Shown here in pieces: positions 55,272-64,000 of a stretch of DNA of 64,000 bases; the stretch's first letter is position 1, and the number at the start of each line of letters is the position of its first letter. This DNA is from Chthonomonas sp. (lineage in GTDB: Bacteria; Armatimonadota; Fimbriimonadia; Fimbriimonadales; Fimbriimonadaceae): the NCBI GenBank assembly GCA_016788425.1, contig JAEURQ010000004.1, forward strand, positions 496,001-560,000. Reading direction: 5' to 3'. The notes beneath the pieces were generated by a model that had not been told where the DNA came from, did not search any database, and was given only the letters and a program-made list of their open reading frames with translations. Both the position numbers and the translations under genes were made by a program.

Positions 55272-56649
55272 GCTCGGCCATACAGCCCCACTTATAACCC
55301 GCCGTCACGCGAACCGTGACGAGCTCGCCGCGCAACCGATCGGCGTCCCCGGCGAAGTGCGTCATCACGAAGTTGCGCGAATACCCGCGCAGCAACTCGG
55401 GCGTTTTTTCGCTGCGGCCTTCGACCAACACCTCAAACTCCTGCCCGACAAACGCCTCGTTCATGCGCTGGGTTTGGGCGAACTGCGCGTCGGCCAAAAT
55501 CTTGAGCCGCCGCTGCTTGAGCGCGTAGGGAAGCTGCTCCTGATCCGCCGCCGGAGTTCCGGGACGCGGCGAGTAAATGAACATGTACGAGCTGTAGAAG
55601 TTAAACTCCGCCACGGCCGAGAGGGTCGCCTCGAACTGCGCTTCGGTCTCGCCAGGGAACCCGACGATGAGGTCGGTGGTGATCAGCAAACCAGGGATTT
55701 TCGCGTTCATCTCGGCCAGAATCTCGCCGAAACTCTCGCGCGTGTAGAGCCGCTTCATGCTCCGAAGCATCTCGTTGTCGCCGGATTGCAGCGGCATATG
55801 GCAGTGCTCCATCACCTGCGGCACGTCGCGGATGGTCTCGATAAGATCGGTGCGGAAGTCGCGCGGATAAGGCGAGGTGTAGCGGATGCGCTCGATGCCC
55901 TTGACCGCCGCGACCTGGCGCAGCAAGTCGCTGAATGGCACCTTGCCCTCCTCCATGTTCTTGCCGTAAGAGTTCACGGTTTGGCCGAGCAACGTCACCT
56001 CCTTGGTGCCGAGCGCGGCCAGCCGCTCGACCTCGCTGACGATATCGGCGGTGGGTCGGCTGCGCTCGCGCCCGCGGGTGGTGGGCACGATGCAGAACGA
56101 GCAGAACTTGTCGCAGCCGTACTGAATCGGCACGAATGCCTTGAGCTTCCCGACTCGGTTGACGTCGCGAGTCGGCAGGTCGGTGACCACCGCTCCTTTG
56201 CGTTCGGGCAGGTCGAGTCGCTGGGCGAACTTGCGGCGCTGAATCGCCTCTTCCACCAGGCCAGGAATGCTGGCGATGTGCGCCGTGCCGACAACAAAGT
56301 CCACGTGCGGCGCTCGCTGGTGAATCTCTTTCGCGCGAAGCTGAGCCATGCATCCGCAGACGCCGACGACCAGGTCTTGCCGCTGATTTTTCATCAGGGC
56401 AATCTCGCCGAGCAGGCTAAACGCCTTGTCCTCGGGCTTTTTGCGCACCGAGCACGTGTTGAGCAAGAGCACTTGCGCCTCGCGTAGAGAAGCCGCCGGG
56501 TGGAACCCGATTTGCTGCAAGTACAGCCCAATTTGCTCGCTGTCCTCTTCGTTCATCTGGCAACCCCAGGTCTGAATAAAGTAGGTTCCCCGAGCGGTTT
56601 TTGGTCGGGGATTTTGCAGGAGCGAGTCGGGGCGGAGAAGGGTGCTCAA
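55264..56649 (-). CDS. miaB: tRNA-2-methylthio-N6-dimethylallyladenosine synthase MiaB
   Basis: 461 residues. Radical-SAM methylthiotransferase acting on i6A37. Order: N-terminal UPF0004 domain with three cluster Cys (TWGCQMNEEDSEQ, NTCSVRKKPEDKAF, VCGCMAQ), radical-SAM CxxxCxxC in YGCDKFCSFCIVPTTRGRER, and a C-terminal TRAM domain. The start is TTG 56649, 2 bases after the upstream stop. It is convergent with the secreted protein gene (8-base overlap). Confidence 0.95.
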   Translation of the reverse strand: MSTLLRPDSLLQNPRPKTARGTYFIQTWGCQMNEEDSEQIGLYLQQIGFHPAASLREAQVLLLNTCSVRKKPEDKAFSLLGEIALMKNQRQDLVVGVCGCMAQLRAKEIHQRAPHVDFVVGTAHIASIPGLVEEAIQRRKFAQRLDLPERKGAVVTDLPTRDVNRVGKLKAFVPIQYGCDKFCSFCIVPTTRGRERSRPTADIVSEVERLAALGTKEVTLLGQTVNSYGKNMEEGKVPFSDLLRQVAAVKGIERIRYTSPYPRDFRTDLIETIRDVPQVMEHCHMPLQSGDNEMLRSMKRLYTRESFGEILAEMNAKIPGLLITTDLIVGFPGETEAQFEATLSAVAEFNFYSSYMFIYSPRPGTPAADQEQLPYALKQRRLKILADAQFAQTQRMNEAFVGQEFEVLVEGRSEKTPELLRGYSRNFVMTHFAGDADRLRGELVTVRVTAGYKWGCMAELI

Positions 56650-56651
56650 CG

Positions 56652-57065
56652 TCAGTTGGCGGTGATGCCGTACTTCTTGCCGTCCACCTTGGAGGCATCA
56701 ATTTCGTTCTTAAAGATCGAATCGCCGAGCTTCTTTTCGACCGCGTACTTGCCAAAAGCGGTGATCATCTTGCCCTTGGCCAGCTTCAATTTGGCGTCGG
56801 GGTGGCCCTTCATGTAGACCTTCACAAACTTCTTAGGGTCTTTGCCCACCAGCGAAAGCGTGGTGTACTTGTTGCCCTTCTTGCTGGTCTTCAGGTCCAG
56901 GCGGTCGATTTTGCCCGAGACCTTGACTTCCTTTTGGTCATAGGTCTTGGCCGCCTTGAGCAGGTCATCAACGGTGAGCACCTTGGGCGCGGCCGCCTTT
57001 TGGGCGAAGGCCAGCGAGAGCGCGAGGCTAAGGCCGAGAACGGAAAGAGATCGTGGGGATCGCAT
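56652..57065 (-). CDS. Small secreted OB-fold-like protein
   Basis: 137 residues with a signal peptide (about 1-22, LSLAFAQ). The mature part looks like a single OB fold: VDDLLKAAKTYDQKEVKVSG, KIDRLDLKTSKKGNKYTTLS, VKVYMKGHPDAKLKLAKGKM. This is like tRNA_anti-type or NlpE-like OB domains. Highly basic (Lys-rich). It lies between apt and miaB in the same direction. Confidence 0.72.
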   Translation of the reverse strand: MRSPRSLSVLGLSLALSLAFAQKAAAPKVLTVDDLLKAAKTYDQKEVKVSGKIDRLDLKTSKKGNKYTTLSLVGKDPKKFVKVYMKGHPDAKLKLAKGKMITAFGKYAVEKKLGDSIFKNEIDASKVDGKKYGITAN

Positions 57066-57069
57066 GAGT

Positions 57070-57591
57070 TTAGTACCGAATGAGGGCGTCAACGGGCATG
57101 TCGCCAAGTTTTTCGCGACCGCCCAGGAAGGAGAGTTCGACCATAAAGCCAAAGCCGCACGCCTGACCGTTCAGACGCTCGACCAGGCGTGCCGCCGCGG
57201 CGGCCGTGCCGCCGGTTGCCAGCAGGTCATCAACAATGTAGGCACGTTGACCCGGGTTCACCGCGTCGGTGTGCATTTCAATCGTGTTGGTGCCGTACTC
57301 CAGTTCGTATTCTTCGCTGATCCGGTCGTAGGGCAGCTTGCCCAACTTGCGGGCCATGGAGAACGGCAGCCCCAACGCCATGGCGAGGGGCACACCAAAA
57401 AGGAATCCGCGGCTTTCGATGCCGATGATCACGTCCGGCTGGTGAACGCGGGCGAGGGCGGCCATTTCTTCCACCACTTGCTGGGTTCCAGCGGGACTTT
57501 GGAGGACGGGGGTGATGTCCTTAAAGACAATGCCGGCCTTCGGAAAGTCCGGCACGTCGCGAATCAGGGACTGAGCGATCAGTTCGGGCAT
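57070..57591 (-). CDS. apt: Adenine phosphoribosyltransferase
   Basis: 173 residues. Salvages adenine with PRPP to AMP. FKDITPVLQSP, IIGIESRGFLFGVPLAMALG and the PRPP loop YIVDDLLATGGTAAAA are characteristic. The adenine from MtnP could feed it. Upstream, TGCTAAAAT is an extended -10-like sequence 8 bases before the ATG, and AGGGGG provides a possible ribosome site. Confidence 0.95.
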   Translation of the reverse strand: MPELIAQSLIRDVPDFPKAGIVFKDITPVLQSPAGTQQVVEEMAALARVHQPDVIIGIESRGFLFGVPLAMALGLPFSMARKLGKLPYDRISEEYELEYGTNTIEMHTDAVNPGQRAYIVDDLLATGGTAAAAARLVERLNGQACGFGFMVELSFLGGREKLGDMPVDALIRY

Positions 57592-57616
57592 TGCCCCCTA
57601 TTTTAGCAGTTCTGGC

Positions 57617-58081
57617 TTACTTCTTGACGCGGACCAGAACGAGGTCCTGATTGTTCTTGGACTTCATCGTGACCTTGTCCTCGCCATCCCATGCGAGTTT
57701 GCCCGAGTTGGTCTTGTTCATGTTGTCGAGCATGGTCTGCTTGCCCGCCGCGAGGCTGCCTTCGAGCATCTTTTGAACCGCCGCGTCGTCCGACTTCGCA
57801 TCGAACGAGGTGAACTTCATCGTCAGGTCTTCGCCCTTGACTTCATAGGTGCCGCCGTAAATCATGGTCAGATTGATCGGCTTGCCGGTCGGACCATTCT
57901 GCGACATTTTGAATGTAAGGTTAAAATCCTTATCTTGGAAGGCCATTGTTGCCTTGCTGCCCGACGGCATGCCCGGAGCATCGAGACCCGAAACATCCCA
58001 ATCACCGACAATGCCAGGCTTCCCGGCGCCACAGCCGACGACAATGACGGCCAGAATAGAGAGTGCAAATGCCTTCTTCAT
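57617..58081 (-). CDS. Small lipoprotein
   Basis: 154 residues with lipobox VVGC (residues about 14-17). The mature part may form a lipocalin-like barrel: IVGDWDVSGLDAPG, KATMAFQDKDFNLTFKM, GGTYEVKGEDLTMKFTS and KNNQDLVLVRVKK, typical of lipoproteins of the type that bind small ligands. Not assigned. TATCTT lies 6 bases before ATG 58081. Confidence 0.75.
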   Translation of the reverse strand: MKKAFALSILAVIVVGCGAGKPGIVGDWDVSGLDAPGMPSGSKATMAFQDKDFNLTFKMSQNGPTGKPINLTMIYGGTYEVKGEDLTMKFTSFDAKSDDAAVQKMLEGSLAAGKQTMLDNMNKTNSGKLAWDGEDKVTMKSKNNQDLVLVRVKK

Positions 58082-58087
58082 GCGCAG

Positions 58088-58093
58088 AAGATA
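58088..58093 (-). promoter_or_regulatory. -10-like TATCTT six bases before the lipoprotein gene
   Basis: TATCTT (58093-58088, minus strand) followed by CTGCGC and ATG 58081. It is a weaker match to the consensus. Confidence 0.35.
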
Positions 58094-58167
58094 GCACAAA
58101 ATGCCAAGGAATTGGAGTTTTCGGCCCAATAATTGCGTTATGAACACTTGACCCATTCGGGTACCTT

Positions 58168-58869
58168 ATGGCGCAAGTAATCGAGGCTCAACAAAACCCG
58201 CTTATGCTAACTAAGCTTTTCCAGAAATACAACTGGCTCCCCTATGTGCTGCCGATGGCGGTGTTTATGATCCTCACCCAGCTGGAGGGGAACTTTAAGG
58301 AGGCCTACCCAGCGATCTACATCGCCAAGGTCATCGCCGTCGGGTTCCTTGTGTGGGCGGCCAAGGGTCCGCTCAGCGAAATCAAGGCCGACAAAAAATG
58401 GCTGGGTTGGTCGGTATTTTGGGGATTGCTCCTGCTGGGAATGTGGATCCTCATCGAAGAGCGTGTGAGCTACGGCCGCGTCGGCGAGCGCTCAAGCTTC
58501 AATCCGTTCACCGAAATGGCGAATCCCGCGTTCGCCTACGTGTTCATCACCTTCCGCATGATCGGCCTCGCCCTGGTGGTGCCTATCATGGAAGAGATTT
58601 TCTGGCGTTCATTTGCCTTGCGCTACGCCACCGACAAGGACTTCAGCAACATTCCGGTGGGCGTGTTCAGTTGGGGCGCGTTTGCCATTGTCAATGCGGT
58701 GTTCGGCTTCTCGCACCCCGAGTGGCTGCCGGCGGTCCTGTACTCCGCGTTCTGCGGTCTGTATCTTAACTGGACCAAGAGCCTGTGGGCGTGCGTGGTG
58801 GTTCACTTGGTGACCAACCTTGGCCTCGGCATCTTCATCCTCGCCAACAGCGCCTGGAAGTATTGGTAA
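58168..58869 (+). CDS. CAAX/CPBP-type intramembrane metalloprotease
   Basis: 233 residues with about six to seven helices. Active-site motifs: VPIMEEIFWRSFALRY (EExxxR), FGFSHPEWLPAVL (the SH of the second motif) and CVVVHLVTNLGLGIF (the His-Asn of the third). The ending SLWACVVVHLVTN...WKYW resembles the CAAX-protease-related group linked to exosortase systems, but no exosortase is here. A terminator follows. Confidence 0.87.
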   Translation: MAQVIEAQQNPLMLTKLFQKYNWLPYVLPMAVFMILTQLEGNFKEAYPAIYIAKVIAVGFLVWAAKGPLSEIKADKKWLGWSVFWGLLLLGMWILIEERVSYGRVGERSSFNPFTEMANPAFAYVFITFRMIGLALVVPIMEEIFWRSFALRYATDKDFSNIPVGVFSWGAFAIVNAVFGFSHPEWLPAVLYSAFCGLYLNWTKSLWACVVVHLVTNLGLGIFILANSAWKYW

Positions 58870-58889
58870 GCCCAGTTGGTTTAGATCAC

Positions 58890-58929
58890 AAAATCGCCCT
58901 CGGCTCTGGTGAGTCGAGGGCGATTTTTT
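58890..58929. terminator. Strong intrinsic terminator between the CAAX gene and ftsZ
   Basis: Long stem (AAAATCGCCCTCGGCTC and its near-complement GAGTCGAGGGCGATTTT) around TGGT, with T6 on the plus strand. On the minus strand it ends in TTTTGTG, so it probably also stops ftsZ transcripts. Confidence 0.92.
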
Positions 58930-58957
58930 GTTGGACGTGGCGGGCGAGGCGGAGTGA

Positions 58958-60235
58958 TTATTCGCCGTTCTTCTTGCGCTCGCGCAGGAAGGCGGGGATG
59001 TCCAGGTCTTCTTGGCTGAAGATTTCGTCGGCGCTCTTGGCCTCGTTGCGGCGTTCGGCGCTGGCCTTCTCCCAGATTTCTTTCGGCGAGACTTGCGACT
59101 GCTTGAATCGCTCCATGGCCGGTTCGACCCTCGGCGCGGCCGGAGTCGGCTCCGGCGTCGGGGCGACGAACGACGGGATTTCCGGTTCGTCGGTCTTGGT
59201 GGCCGGCGGAATCACGGCTTGCACCGAGCTCGCCGTCACTTCGGGGGTCGAGCGGTAAGCCGCTTCAACCACGCGTCGGCTATCACCTTGTGGCGAGAAG
59301 CCCGTGGCGAGCACCGTAATGCGCACCGTGTCGCCCATGGTCGGATCAACCACGAGGCCAAAGTAGATGGCCGCGTCTTCGGCATCGCACATCTGGTGGA
59401 TGTACTCCATCGCCTGGCTGCTTTCGGCAAGCGTCAAGTCTTCGCTGGCGGTGATGTTGACCAACAGGCCCTTGGCGCCGTTGATCGTCTGCTCCAGAAG
59501 CGGGCTGCTGGTGGCGGTTTGCGCGGCTTGCAGCGCGCGGTCTTCGCCCACGCCGTAGCCAATGCCCATCAGCGCCGGACCGGCATTGGTCATCACGGCG
59601 CGCACGTCGGCAAAGTCAACATTGATCTGGCCGGGGACGGTGATGATATCGCTGATGCCCTGCACGCCTTGACGCAGCACGTCGTCGGCTACGCGGAAGG
59701 CTTCGGTGAGGGTGGTCTTGCGTTCCACCACGCTCATCAGCTTGTCGTTCGGAATCGTAATCAGGGTGTCCACGCGACCCATCAGCGAGATAAGGCCTTG
59801 CTCAGCAAGCTTGCGTCGCTTCGGACCTTCGAAGGTGAACGGTCGAGTAACGGTGGCCACGGCGAGAGCGCCGCTCTCACGGACCAAATCGGCGACCACG
59901 GGCGCGGCGCCGGTACCGGTTCCGCCGCCCATACCGGCGGTGATAAAGACCATGTCCGCGCCGTCAATGACCTTGCGGATTTCGTTCTTGCTTTCTTCGG
60001 CGGCACTCTTCCCGATCTCGGGGTTGCCGCCCGCGCCAAGGCCGCGGGTGAGGTTGTTGCCCAGTTGCACCTTGGTCGGGGCCAAACTGCGCTCCAGAAC
60101 CTGGGCGTCGGTGTTCATCGCGATAAACTCCACTCCCTGGATTCCCGCCTCGATCATGCGGTTGACGGCATTTGAGCCACCACCACCTACGCCAATTACC
60201 TTAATTACTGCGGTCGACATCTGCTTACTTACCAT
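58958..60235 (-). CDS. ftsZ: Cell division protein FtsZ
   Basis: 425 residues. Tubulin-fold GTPase: [13 protein letters not shown] at the N-terminus, [17 protein letters not shown], the tubulin signature [16 protein letters not shown] and T7-loop [12 protein letters not shown] linker of about 90 residues ends in the conserved C-terminal peptide [11 protein letters not shown], which binds FtsA. ATG 60235 is used; [10 protein letters not shown] at 60220 is an alternative start. It follows ftsA by 20 bases. Confidence 0.97.
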   Translation of the reverse strand: MVSKQMSTAVIKVIGVGGGGSNAVNRMIEAGIQGVEFIAMNTDAQVLERSLAPTKVQLGNNLTRGLGAGGNPEIGKSAAEESKNEIRKVIDGADMVFITAGMGGGTGTGAAPVVADLVRESGALAVATVTRPFTFEGPKRRKLAEQGLISLMGRVDTLITIPNDKLMSVVERKTTLTEAFRVADDVLRQGVQGISDIITVPGQINVDFADVRAVMTNAGPALMGIGYGVGEDRALQAAQTATSSPLLEQTINGAKGLLVNITASEDLTLAESSQAMEYIHQMCDAEDAAIYFGLVVDPTMGDTVRITVLATGFSPQGDSRRVVEAAYRSTPEVTASSVQAVIPPATKTDEPEIPSFVAPTPEPTPAAPRVEPAMERFKQSQVSPKEIWEKASAERRNEAKSADEIFSQEDLDIPAFLRERKKNGE

Positions 60236-60255
60236 CCAACAATTTGACCGAAACC

Positions 60256-61500
60256 TTACTGAATCGATCGATTTGACTTCAATTTGCCCATGAGGGCAGT
60301 CGTAATTTTAACGGTCCAACTTTGCTCACCGGCGACGGGTGCGAACTCCTCATCGGCGGCAGAATCGGCCATAAATCGGGCCAAACCTACTACACTAGCG
60401 AGGTCTGGACGTTTGAATTCCTGTGAGAAGGTACCCGTCACGGAGGGAACTCCGCCACGAACCTTCATATTCGGGAGGATCTGCTCGGCCAATTGCGGCA
60501 AGCCCGGAAGTTGAGCGCCGCCCCCGGTGAGGATCACGCCGCCCGGCAACAACCCGGAAAGCCCACTTTTGTCCAAGTTCAGCTTGGCAAAGGAGAGGAT
60601 TTCTCGCATGCGGCTCTCGACGATTTCGCAAAGCACCCGCCGTTGCAAGTGGCGATGCAGGTCTTGCCCCTGCTGCAGCACTTCCACCGTGTCGTCTTCT
60701 TGCACCTTGCCCGAGAGCGCACTGGCTTCCTGCGTTTTGAGCCGGTTTGCTTCGGCCTCGTTGCACTTAAGGAGGGCCATCAAGTCGCTCGTTACGGCCT
60801 TGCCGCCGAGGGGAATCACGGCCTGGTAGGCGATGACGCCACCGGCGAAAATGGCGACCTTAGTCGTCTCCGCGCCGAAGTCCACCACCATCGCGCCTTG
60901 CGTGGCGGCGTTCGGATCCACCACCCCGGCACCGGCGGCAATCGCAACCGGCACGAGTTCGTTGGCGGTGAGGCCCGCGATGCGGCAGATGCGCTGGATG
61001 TTCTGCACGTGCGCGGCGTCGGCCGTGACGATGTGCGTCACGACTTCGAGCCGGCCACCGGTGCGGCCAATCGGGCGGACAATGCCTTTCTTGCCGTCGA
61101 TGCGGAACTCGCGCGGAATCGCCTGGATCGTTTCGCGACCCGTCGGGGTGGGCGCTTGCCGCGAGTGATTGATCACCTGGAACACGTCGTCGCGCGTGAT
61201 GGCGCGGGTGTTCGGGAAAATCGGGATCAGGCCCTGGGCATTTGAGCCCTCAACATCGGTGCCGCCGATCGCACAGATCACGGGCGCATCTTCAGAAATC
61301 GCTATGCTTTTGCGCAATTCTTGCACAAGCGTGGAGATGGTCGCGGTCGCGCCGTCGAGGTCCACCACCACGCCTTTGCTCACGCCCTCCGAGGGAATCT
61401 GCGCCACCGCGAGGGCGTCCAGCTCTCCGGACGCGCCGACGTGGAAGGCGGCTAAACGGGCCTGCGACGAGCCGAGGTCCAACACAAGTAATTGGCTCAT
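60256..61500 (-). CDS. ftsA: Cell division protein FtsA
   Basis: 414 residues. Actin-like membrane tether for Fts[70 protein letters not shown]. The C-terminal amphipathic segment ([15 protein letters not shown]) binds the membrane. It is shorter and more divergent than the E. coli protein. Downstream, ftsZ is in the same operon. Confidence 0.95.
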   Translation of the reverse strand: MSQLLVLDLGSSQARLAAFHVGASGELDALAVAQIPSEGVSKGVVVDLDGATATISTLVQELRKSIAISEDAPVICAIGGTDVEGSNAQGLIPIFPNTRAITRDDVFQVINHSRQAPTPTGRETIQAIPREFRIDGKKGIVRPIGRTGGRLEVVTHIVTADAAHVQNIQRICRIAGLTANELVPVAIAAGAGVVDPNAATQGAMVVDFGAETTKVAIFAGGVIAYQAVIPLGGKAVTSDLMALLKCNEAEANRLKTQEASALSGKVQEDDTVEVLQQGQDLHRHLQRRVLCEIVESRMREILSFAKLNLDKSGLSGLLPGGVILTGGGAQLPGLPQLAEQILPNMKVRGGVPSVTGTFSQEFKRPDLASVVGLARFMADSAADEEFAPVAGEQSWTVKITTALMGKLKSNRSIQ

Positions 61501-61543
61501 AGAATAGGTTCTATCTTACTTGGCGGCGAGGGGGTGGCGAACG

Positions 61544-61575
61544 AAAAAACACCCGGAAAGTTGTACTTCCGGGTG
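61544..61575 (-). terminator. Intrinsic terminator after the desaturase gene
   Basis: On the minus strand CACCCGGAA/TTCCGGGTG closes on an 8-base loop and is followed by TTTTTTCG. It separates the desaturase transcript from ftsA-ftsZ, whose promoter must lie in 61501-61543. Confidence 0.88.
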
Positions 61576-61597
61576 GGAAAAGTTGGGGAAAAGGGGA

Positions 61598-63043
61598 TTA
61601 ACTTACCTTTGCCTTGGGCGGGTTGCTCGGCAACTCACCAATGATATGTTTAGGTCTGACCGGATATCCCTGCATCCACGGCTCGCGTTTGCGCCATTCG
61701 CGCCAGGCTCGCAGCAACTGCAAGTTTGTGGGCATGTTTAAGTCCTTGGCGAGGCCCACGCTCTTTAGGCCGCGAATGAACCAGTAGCTCGGGTCGAACT
61801 GCCAGCCGAACACGCCGTGCTTGGCCCAGAGAGCCGCGTTGTGGTGCGTGTTGTGACCGCCCTCGCCCCAGGCGAGAATTTCGATGACGGCGTTGTTGCG
61901 CGCGTTGTCCGGCGTGTCGAATGGCTTTTCACCCCACAGGTGACAAACCGAATTGACACAGAATGTGGACCAATTCATGAACAAAAGTCGGGTGAGCGAT
62001 TCCCACACGCTAATGCCGCCAAGGGCATAGGGGATGTAGAAGCTCAGGCCGAGAATGGTGAGGTAGACCACCGGGTGGCTGATGAGGGCCACGGTCTTGT
62101 CCTTCTCAATCTCGACGATATCGTTGACGAATCCGGCCCATCGCTTTTTGAGAATGGTGTCGGTCGTGACAATCACTTCACCGGCGGGGTTTCGCACCTC
62201 CCAGTGACCGCGATCTTCCTCGCGGAATCGGAAATCTTCGAGCTTCGGCGGGTGCGCCAGCATGTGCGCACGCCACTCTTCCATCGTCATGTTCATCGGC
62301 TTGCGCAGGCTCGGCTCGCGGAACGCCCACATGACGAAGCTGTGCATGAAGCCCATGAATTGCTCCCACCAAATCGCGCGCTTTGAATCCTCAAACACGT
62401 ACGGGCTGTGCACGTCCACGCTGGTTTCGCCAAAGGCGTGGTGCTTGGTGTGCTTCTTCATCCACTCGCCCGCCGGACCCTGCATGGCGCAACTGCCCAT
62501 GGCGAGCACAACGCCGCGCACGACTTGGTTGGTTTTGTAGCTGGGGTGGGTGCCCGTGCGGTGATAACCAACGGTGATGCCCATGCCCGCGAGGAGCCAC
62601 ATGCCCATGAACCATACAAAGTGGTGACCGTACAAGTTGTACATACCCACGAAGAACGGGATGATCGCGAAGAACACCGCCCAGCGATAAATGGACCGCA
62701 GAATACGCGTGCGAACCGCCTTGTTGACCAAGGACCGGTGCCGCGGCAGGATCATCTTGGTGCGAGTGAACAGCTCCTTGTAGCCGGTGACGATGGGGAA
62801 GCGGCGGAAGTAGGGACGAACCCACTTGATATGCGCGCCCACGATGGCGACCAGGTAGGCCAGCCAGCCAATGGTGGCGAGGAACCGTGCATTATCCTGC
62901 AACACTTGATACAGCAACACGAGCCCACCAACGGGCGGCGCGGCGATAAAAAGGAGGACGATGAATTGTTCTAAGCGGCGATTGTTGTGCTCAGCGTAGC
63001 TCAAGAGGGAGGGTCTCCGGGGGAGGCAGACGACAGCCTGCAC
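61598..63043 (-). CDS. Acyl-CoA/acyl-lipid delta-9-type fatty acid desaturase
   Basis: Up to 481 residues. Membrane di-iron desaturase with His boxes HRTGTH, HTKHHAF and GHNTHHNA (about 160, 200 and 425) and several hydrophobic helices. It introduces a cis double bond into fatty acyl chains to keep membranes fluid. Start options are GTG 63043 or TTG 63004, the latter after GGAG; both are plausible. It interrupts an ftsA-DUF1290-DUF881 order usually contiguous in other phyla. Confidence 0.92.
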   Translation of the reverse strand: MQAVVCLPRRPSLLSYAEHNNRRLEQFIVLLFIAAPPVGGLVLLYQVLQDNARFLATIGWLAYLVAIVGAHIKWVRPYFRRFPIVTGYKELFTRTKMILPRHRSLVNKAVRTRILRSIYRWAVFFAIIPFFVGMYNLYGHHFVWFMGMWLLAGMGITVGYHRTGTHPSYKTNQVVRGVVLAMGSCAMQGPAGEWMKKHTKHHAFGETSVDVHSPYVFEDSKRAIWWEQFMGFMHSFVMWAFREPSLRKPMNMTMEEWRAHMLAHPPKLEDFRFREEDRGHWEVRNPAGEVIVTTDTILKKRWAGFVNDIVEIEKDKTVALISHPVVYLTILGLSFYIPYALGGISVWESLTRLLFMNWSTFCVNSVCHLWGEKPFDTPDNARNNAVIEILAWGEGGHNTHHNAALWAKHGVFGWQFDPSYWFIRGLKSVGLAKDLNMPTNLQLLRAWREWRKREPWMQGYPVRPKHIIGELPSNPPKAKVS

Positions 63044-63096
63044 ATCCTATCTATTGTGACGGATGGCCGCGGCGATTCGCTGGAACTCAGTTCAAA

Positions 63097-63477
63097 CTAG
63101 GTCGAAAGGCTTGCGTCCACGTCGCGTCGCTTCTTCCAATCGTTGTAGCTTTGCAGCAAGTGCCGTCGAATCAGGCTGAGGTTGTTGAAGATGCGTTGAC
63201 CGAAAATCAGCGCGCAAACCAGGAAGATGTCCACCCCAATTTGGTCGCCCATCCACGCTAAAAAGAACGCCAGCAGGCAGTTGGTGAAGAAGCCGCTGAC
63301 GAACACATCCGCCGCAAACCGCCCCTCGAAATTGCTCTTGATGCCGCCGCACACGGTGTCAAGTCCGGCCAGGCAAGCCACCGCCAGATACACCCCGGCC
63401 GGGCCGCGCAAGTCTTGACTCGGCAGAAGCCCGATGAGCAGGCCCAAGATGAGGGCGAACACGGGAATGAGGATCAC
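63097..63477 (-). CDS. DUF1290 small basic membrane protein
   Basis: 126 residues with about three helices: VFALILGLLIGLLPSQDL, GVYLAVACLAGLDTVCGGIK and FFTNCLLAFFLAWMGDQIGV. LAGLDTVCGGIKSNFEG is the family hallmark (Sbp-like, near ftsA in Firmicutes). The tail is charged. It overlaps the DUF881 gene by 4 bases (ATGA). Confidence 0.92.
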   Translation of the reverse strand: MILIPVFALILGLLIGLLPSQDLRGPAGVYLAVACLAGLDTVCGGIKSNFEGRFAADVFVSGFFTNCLLAFFLAWMGDQIGVDIFLVCALIFGQRIFNNLSLIRRHLLQSYNDWKKRRDVDASLST

Positions 63478-64000
63478 TTCGGCACCTCGACAGTTTTCAC
63501 ATGCTTCTTTTCGGTGCTGCCCGAATACGCCGGCAGCATCATCTTGTCCACCAGGACAATCTCCATCATGCGCGGGTCAATCGCCGTGATCTCGGCGTGA
63601 ATGCCGCCCGGCATCTCGATGGCGCCTTTGAGCGACTTGGCATCGCCCAGCGCTTGAATCACAATCGGCGAAGCGATACGCACGCTATCCACCAGGATAG
63701 TCGAGCCAACGCACCGGAAGTTCGTGCCGAGCGCCACGCGATTGTTGTTGACCGAAACCGCCTCGGCGCCCGCGTTCCAAAGCTCGTTGACCACCTTCAG
63801 GATGTCGGTGTCGTGGATGATTTTATCTTCCACGAAATCCTCTTTCGCGTTCGGGGCGTCGCGCAGAGTGATGCGCACGCCCGGGCCGACCACCTCGGTG
63901 AGTCCGGCAAACAATTTGAGGTTCTCGGCGCTCTCGTAGATGACCTTGGCTTGGTCGGTTTCCTTGGAAAGAGCCGCCTGAAACTTCGTGTTTTCCTCGC
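63474..64000 (-). CDS. DUF881 family protein (5' end outside window)
   Basis: The last about 175 residues are present; the start lies beyond the right edge. A coiled-coil-like stretch (KFQAALSKETDQAKVIYESA) precedes the conserved domain: GLTEVVGPGVRITLRDAP, IHDTDILKVVNELWNAGAEA, VSVNNNRVALGTNFRCVGST and IQALGDAKSLKGAIEMPGGI. YlxW/YlxX-type proteins of this family are encoded with ftsA/ftsZ in other bacteria. Confidence 0.9.
   Translation of the reverse strand, partial: EENTKFQAALSKETDQAKVIYESAENLKLFAGLTEVVGPGVRITLRDAPNAKEDFVEDKIIHDTDILKVVNELWNAGAEAVSVNNNRVALGTNFRCVGSTILVDSVRIASPIVIQALGDAKSLKGAIEMPGGIHAEITAIDPRMMEIVLVDKMMLPAYSGSTEKKHVKTVEVPK

Overview
The window is 64 kb of dense chromosomal DNA (about 60% GC) from a Gram-negative-type bacterium. 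My best guess is Armatimonadota, Fimbriimonas-like. The clues are a pseudopilin-type secreted protein (18168-18944), a DUF1800/DUF1501 pair, a dockerin-like secreted protein, LolA-like and lipobox-bearing envelope proteins, FtsZ/FtsA/MreB, and many short secreted proteins without recognisable relatives. This placement is inference. I see no phage, insertion sequence, CRISPR array, rRNA or plasmid gene. No stretch longer than 300 bases lacks a gene.

Layout. (1) 1-15899, minus strand: sixteen genes in one uninterrupted run, mostly joined by 4-base ATGA-type overlaps. They cover an IMPase-family phosphatase, RuvX, MltG, a HAD phosphatase fused to GtrA, AroE, TsaC, a GH20 hexosaminidase, a BtuF-like lipoprotein, MTA phosphorylase, a HEAT-repeat secreted protein, RpiB, two S41 proteases (one apparently catalytically dead), a sugar kinase, MurQ and a GH65-like lipoprotein. 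The kinase, MurQ and GH20 suggest amino-sugar or peptidoglycan recovery. (2) 15920-30324: penicillin-acylase-family hydrolase, pseudopilin, tRNA-Ser(GGA), GatB, GpmA, an FHA protein, a GH5 glycosidase, SMC and ClpB. (3) 30447-43999: dockerin-like protein, IspG, a GAF histidine kinase, a SIS sugar isomerase, an OGG1-type glycosylase with LigA, DUF1800/DUF1501 and YceI. (4) 44051-52675: MgtE, a third S41 protein, FeoAB, a LolA-like protein, a PduO-type adenosyltransferase, a WecG-type glycosyltransferase, and a ribbon-helix-helix/SPFH pair. (5) 52769-64000: MreB with two secreted proteins, MiaB, Apt, a CAAX-type membrane protease, then FtsZ, FtsA, a desaturase, a DUF1290 protein and a DUF881 protein, which is a cell-division cluster.

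Two themes recur. Many genes at the head of a transcription unit have a TANNNT hexamer exactly 6-7 bases before the start codon, the pattern expected of leaderless mRNAs. Genes inside units are mostly translationally coupled by 4-base overlaps. The best candidates for something undescribed are the HAD-GtrA fusion with a likely CTG start, the RHH/SPFH pair with a palindrome over its promoter, the S41 protease/pseudoprotease pair, and the mreB operon in which SLH-like secreted proteins follow MreB instead of MreC/MreD.
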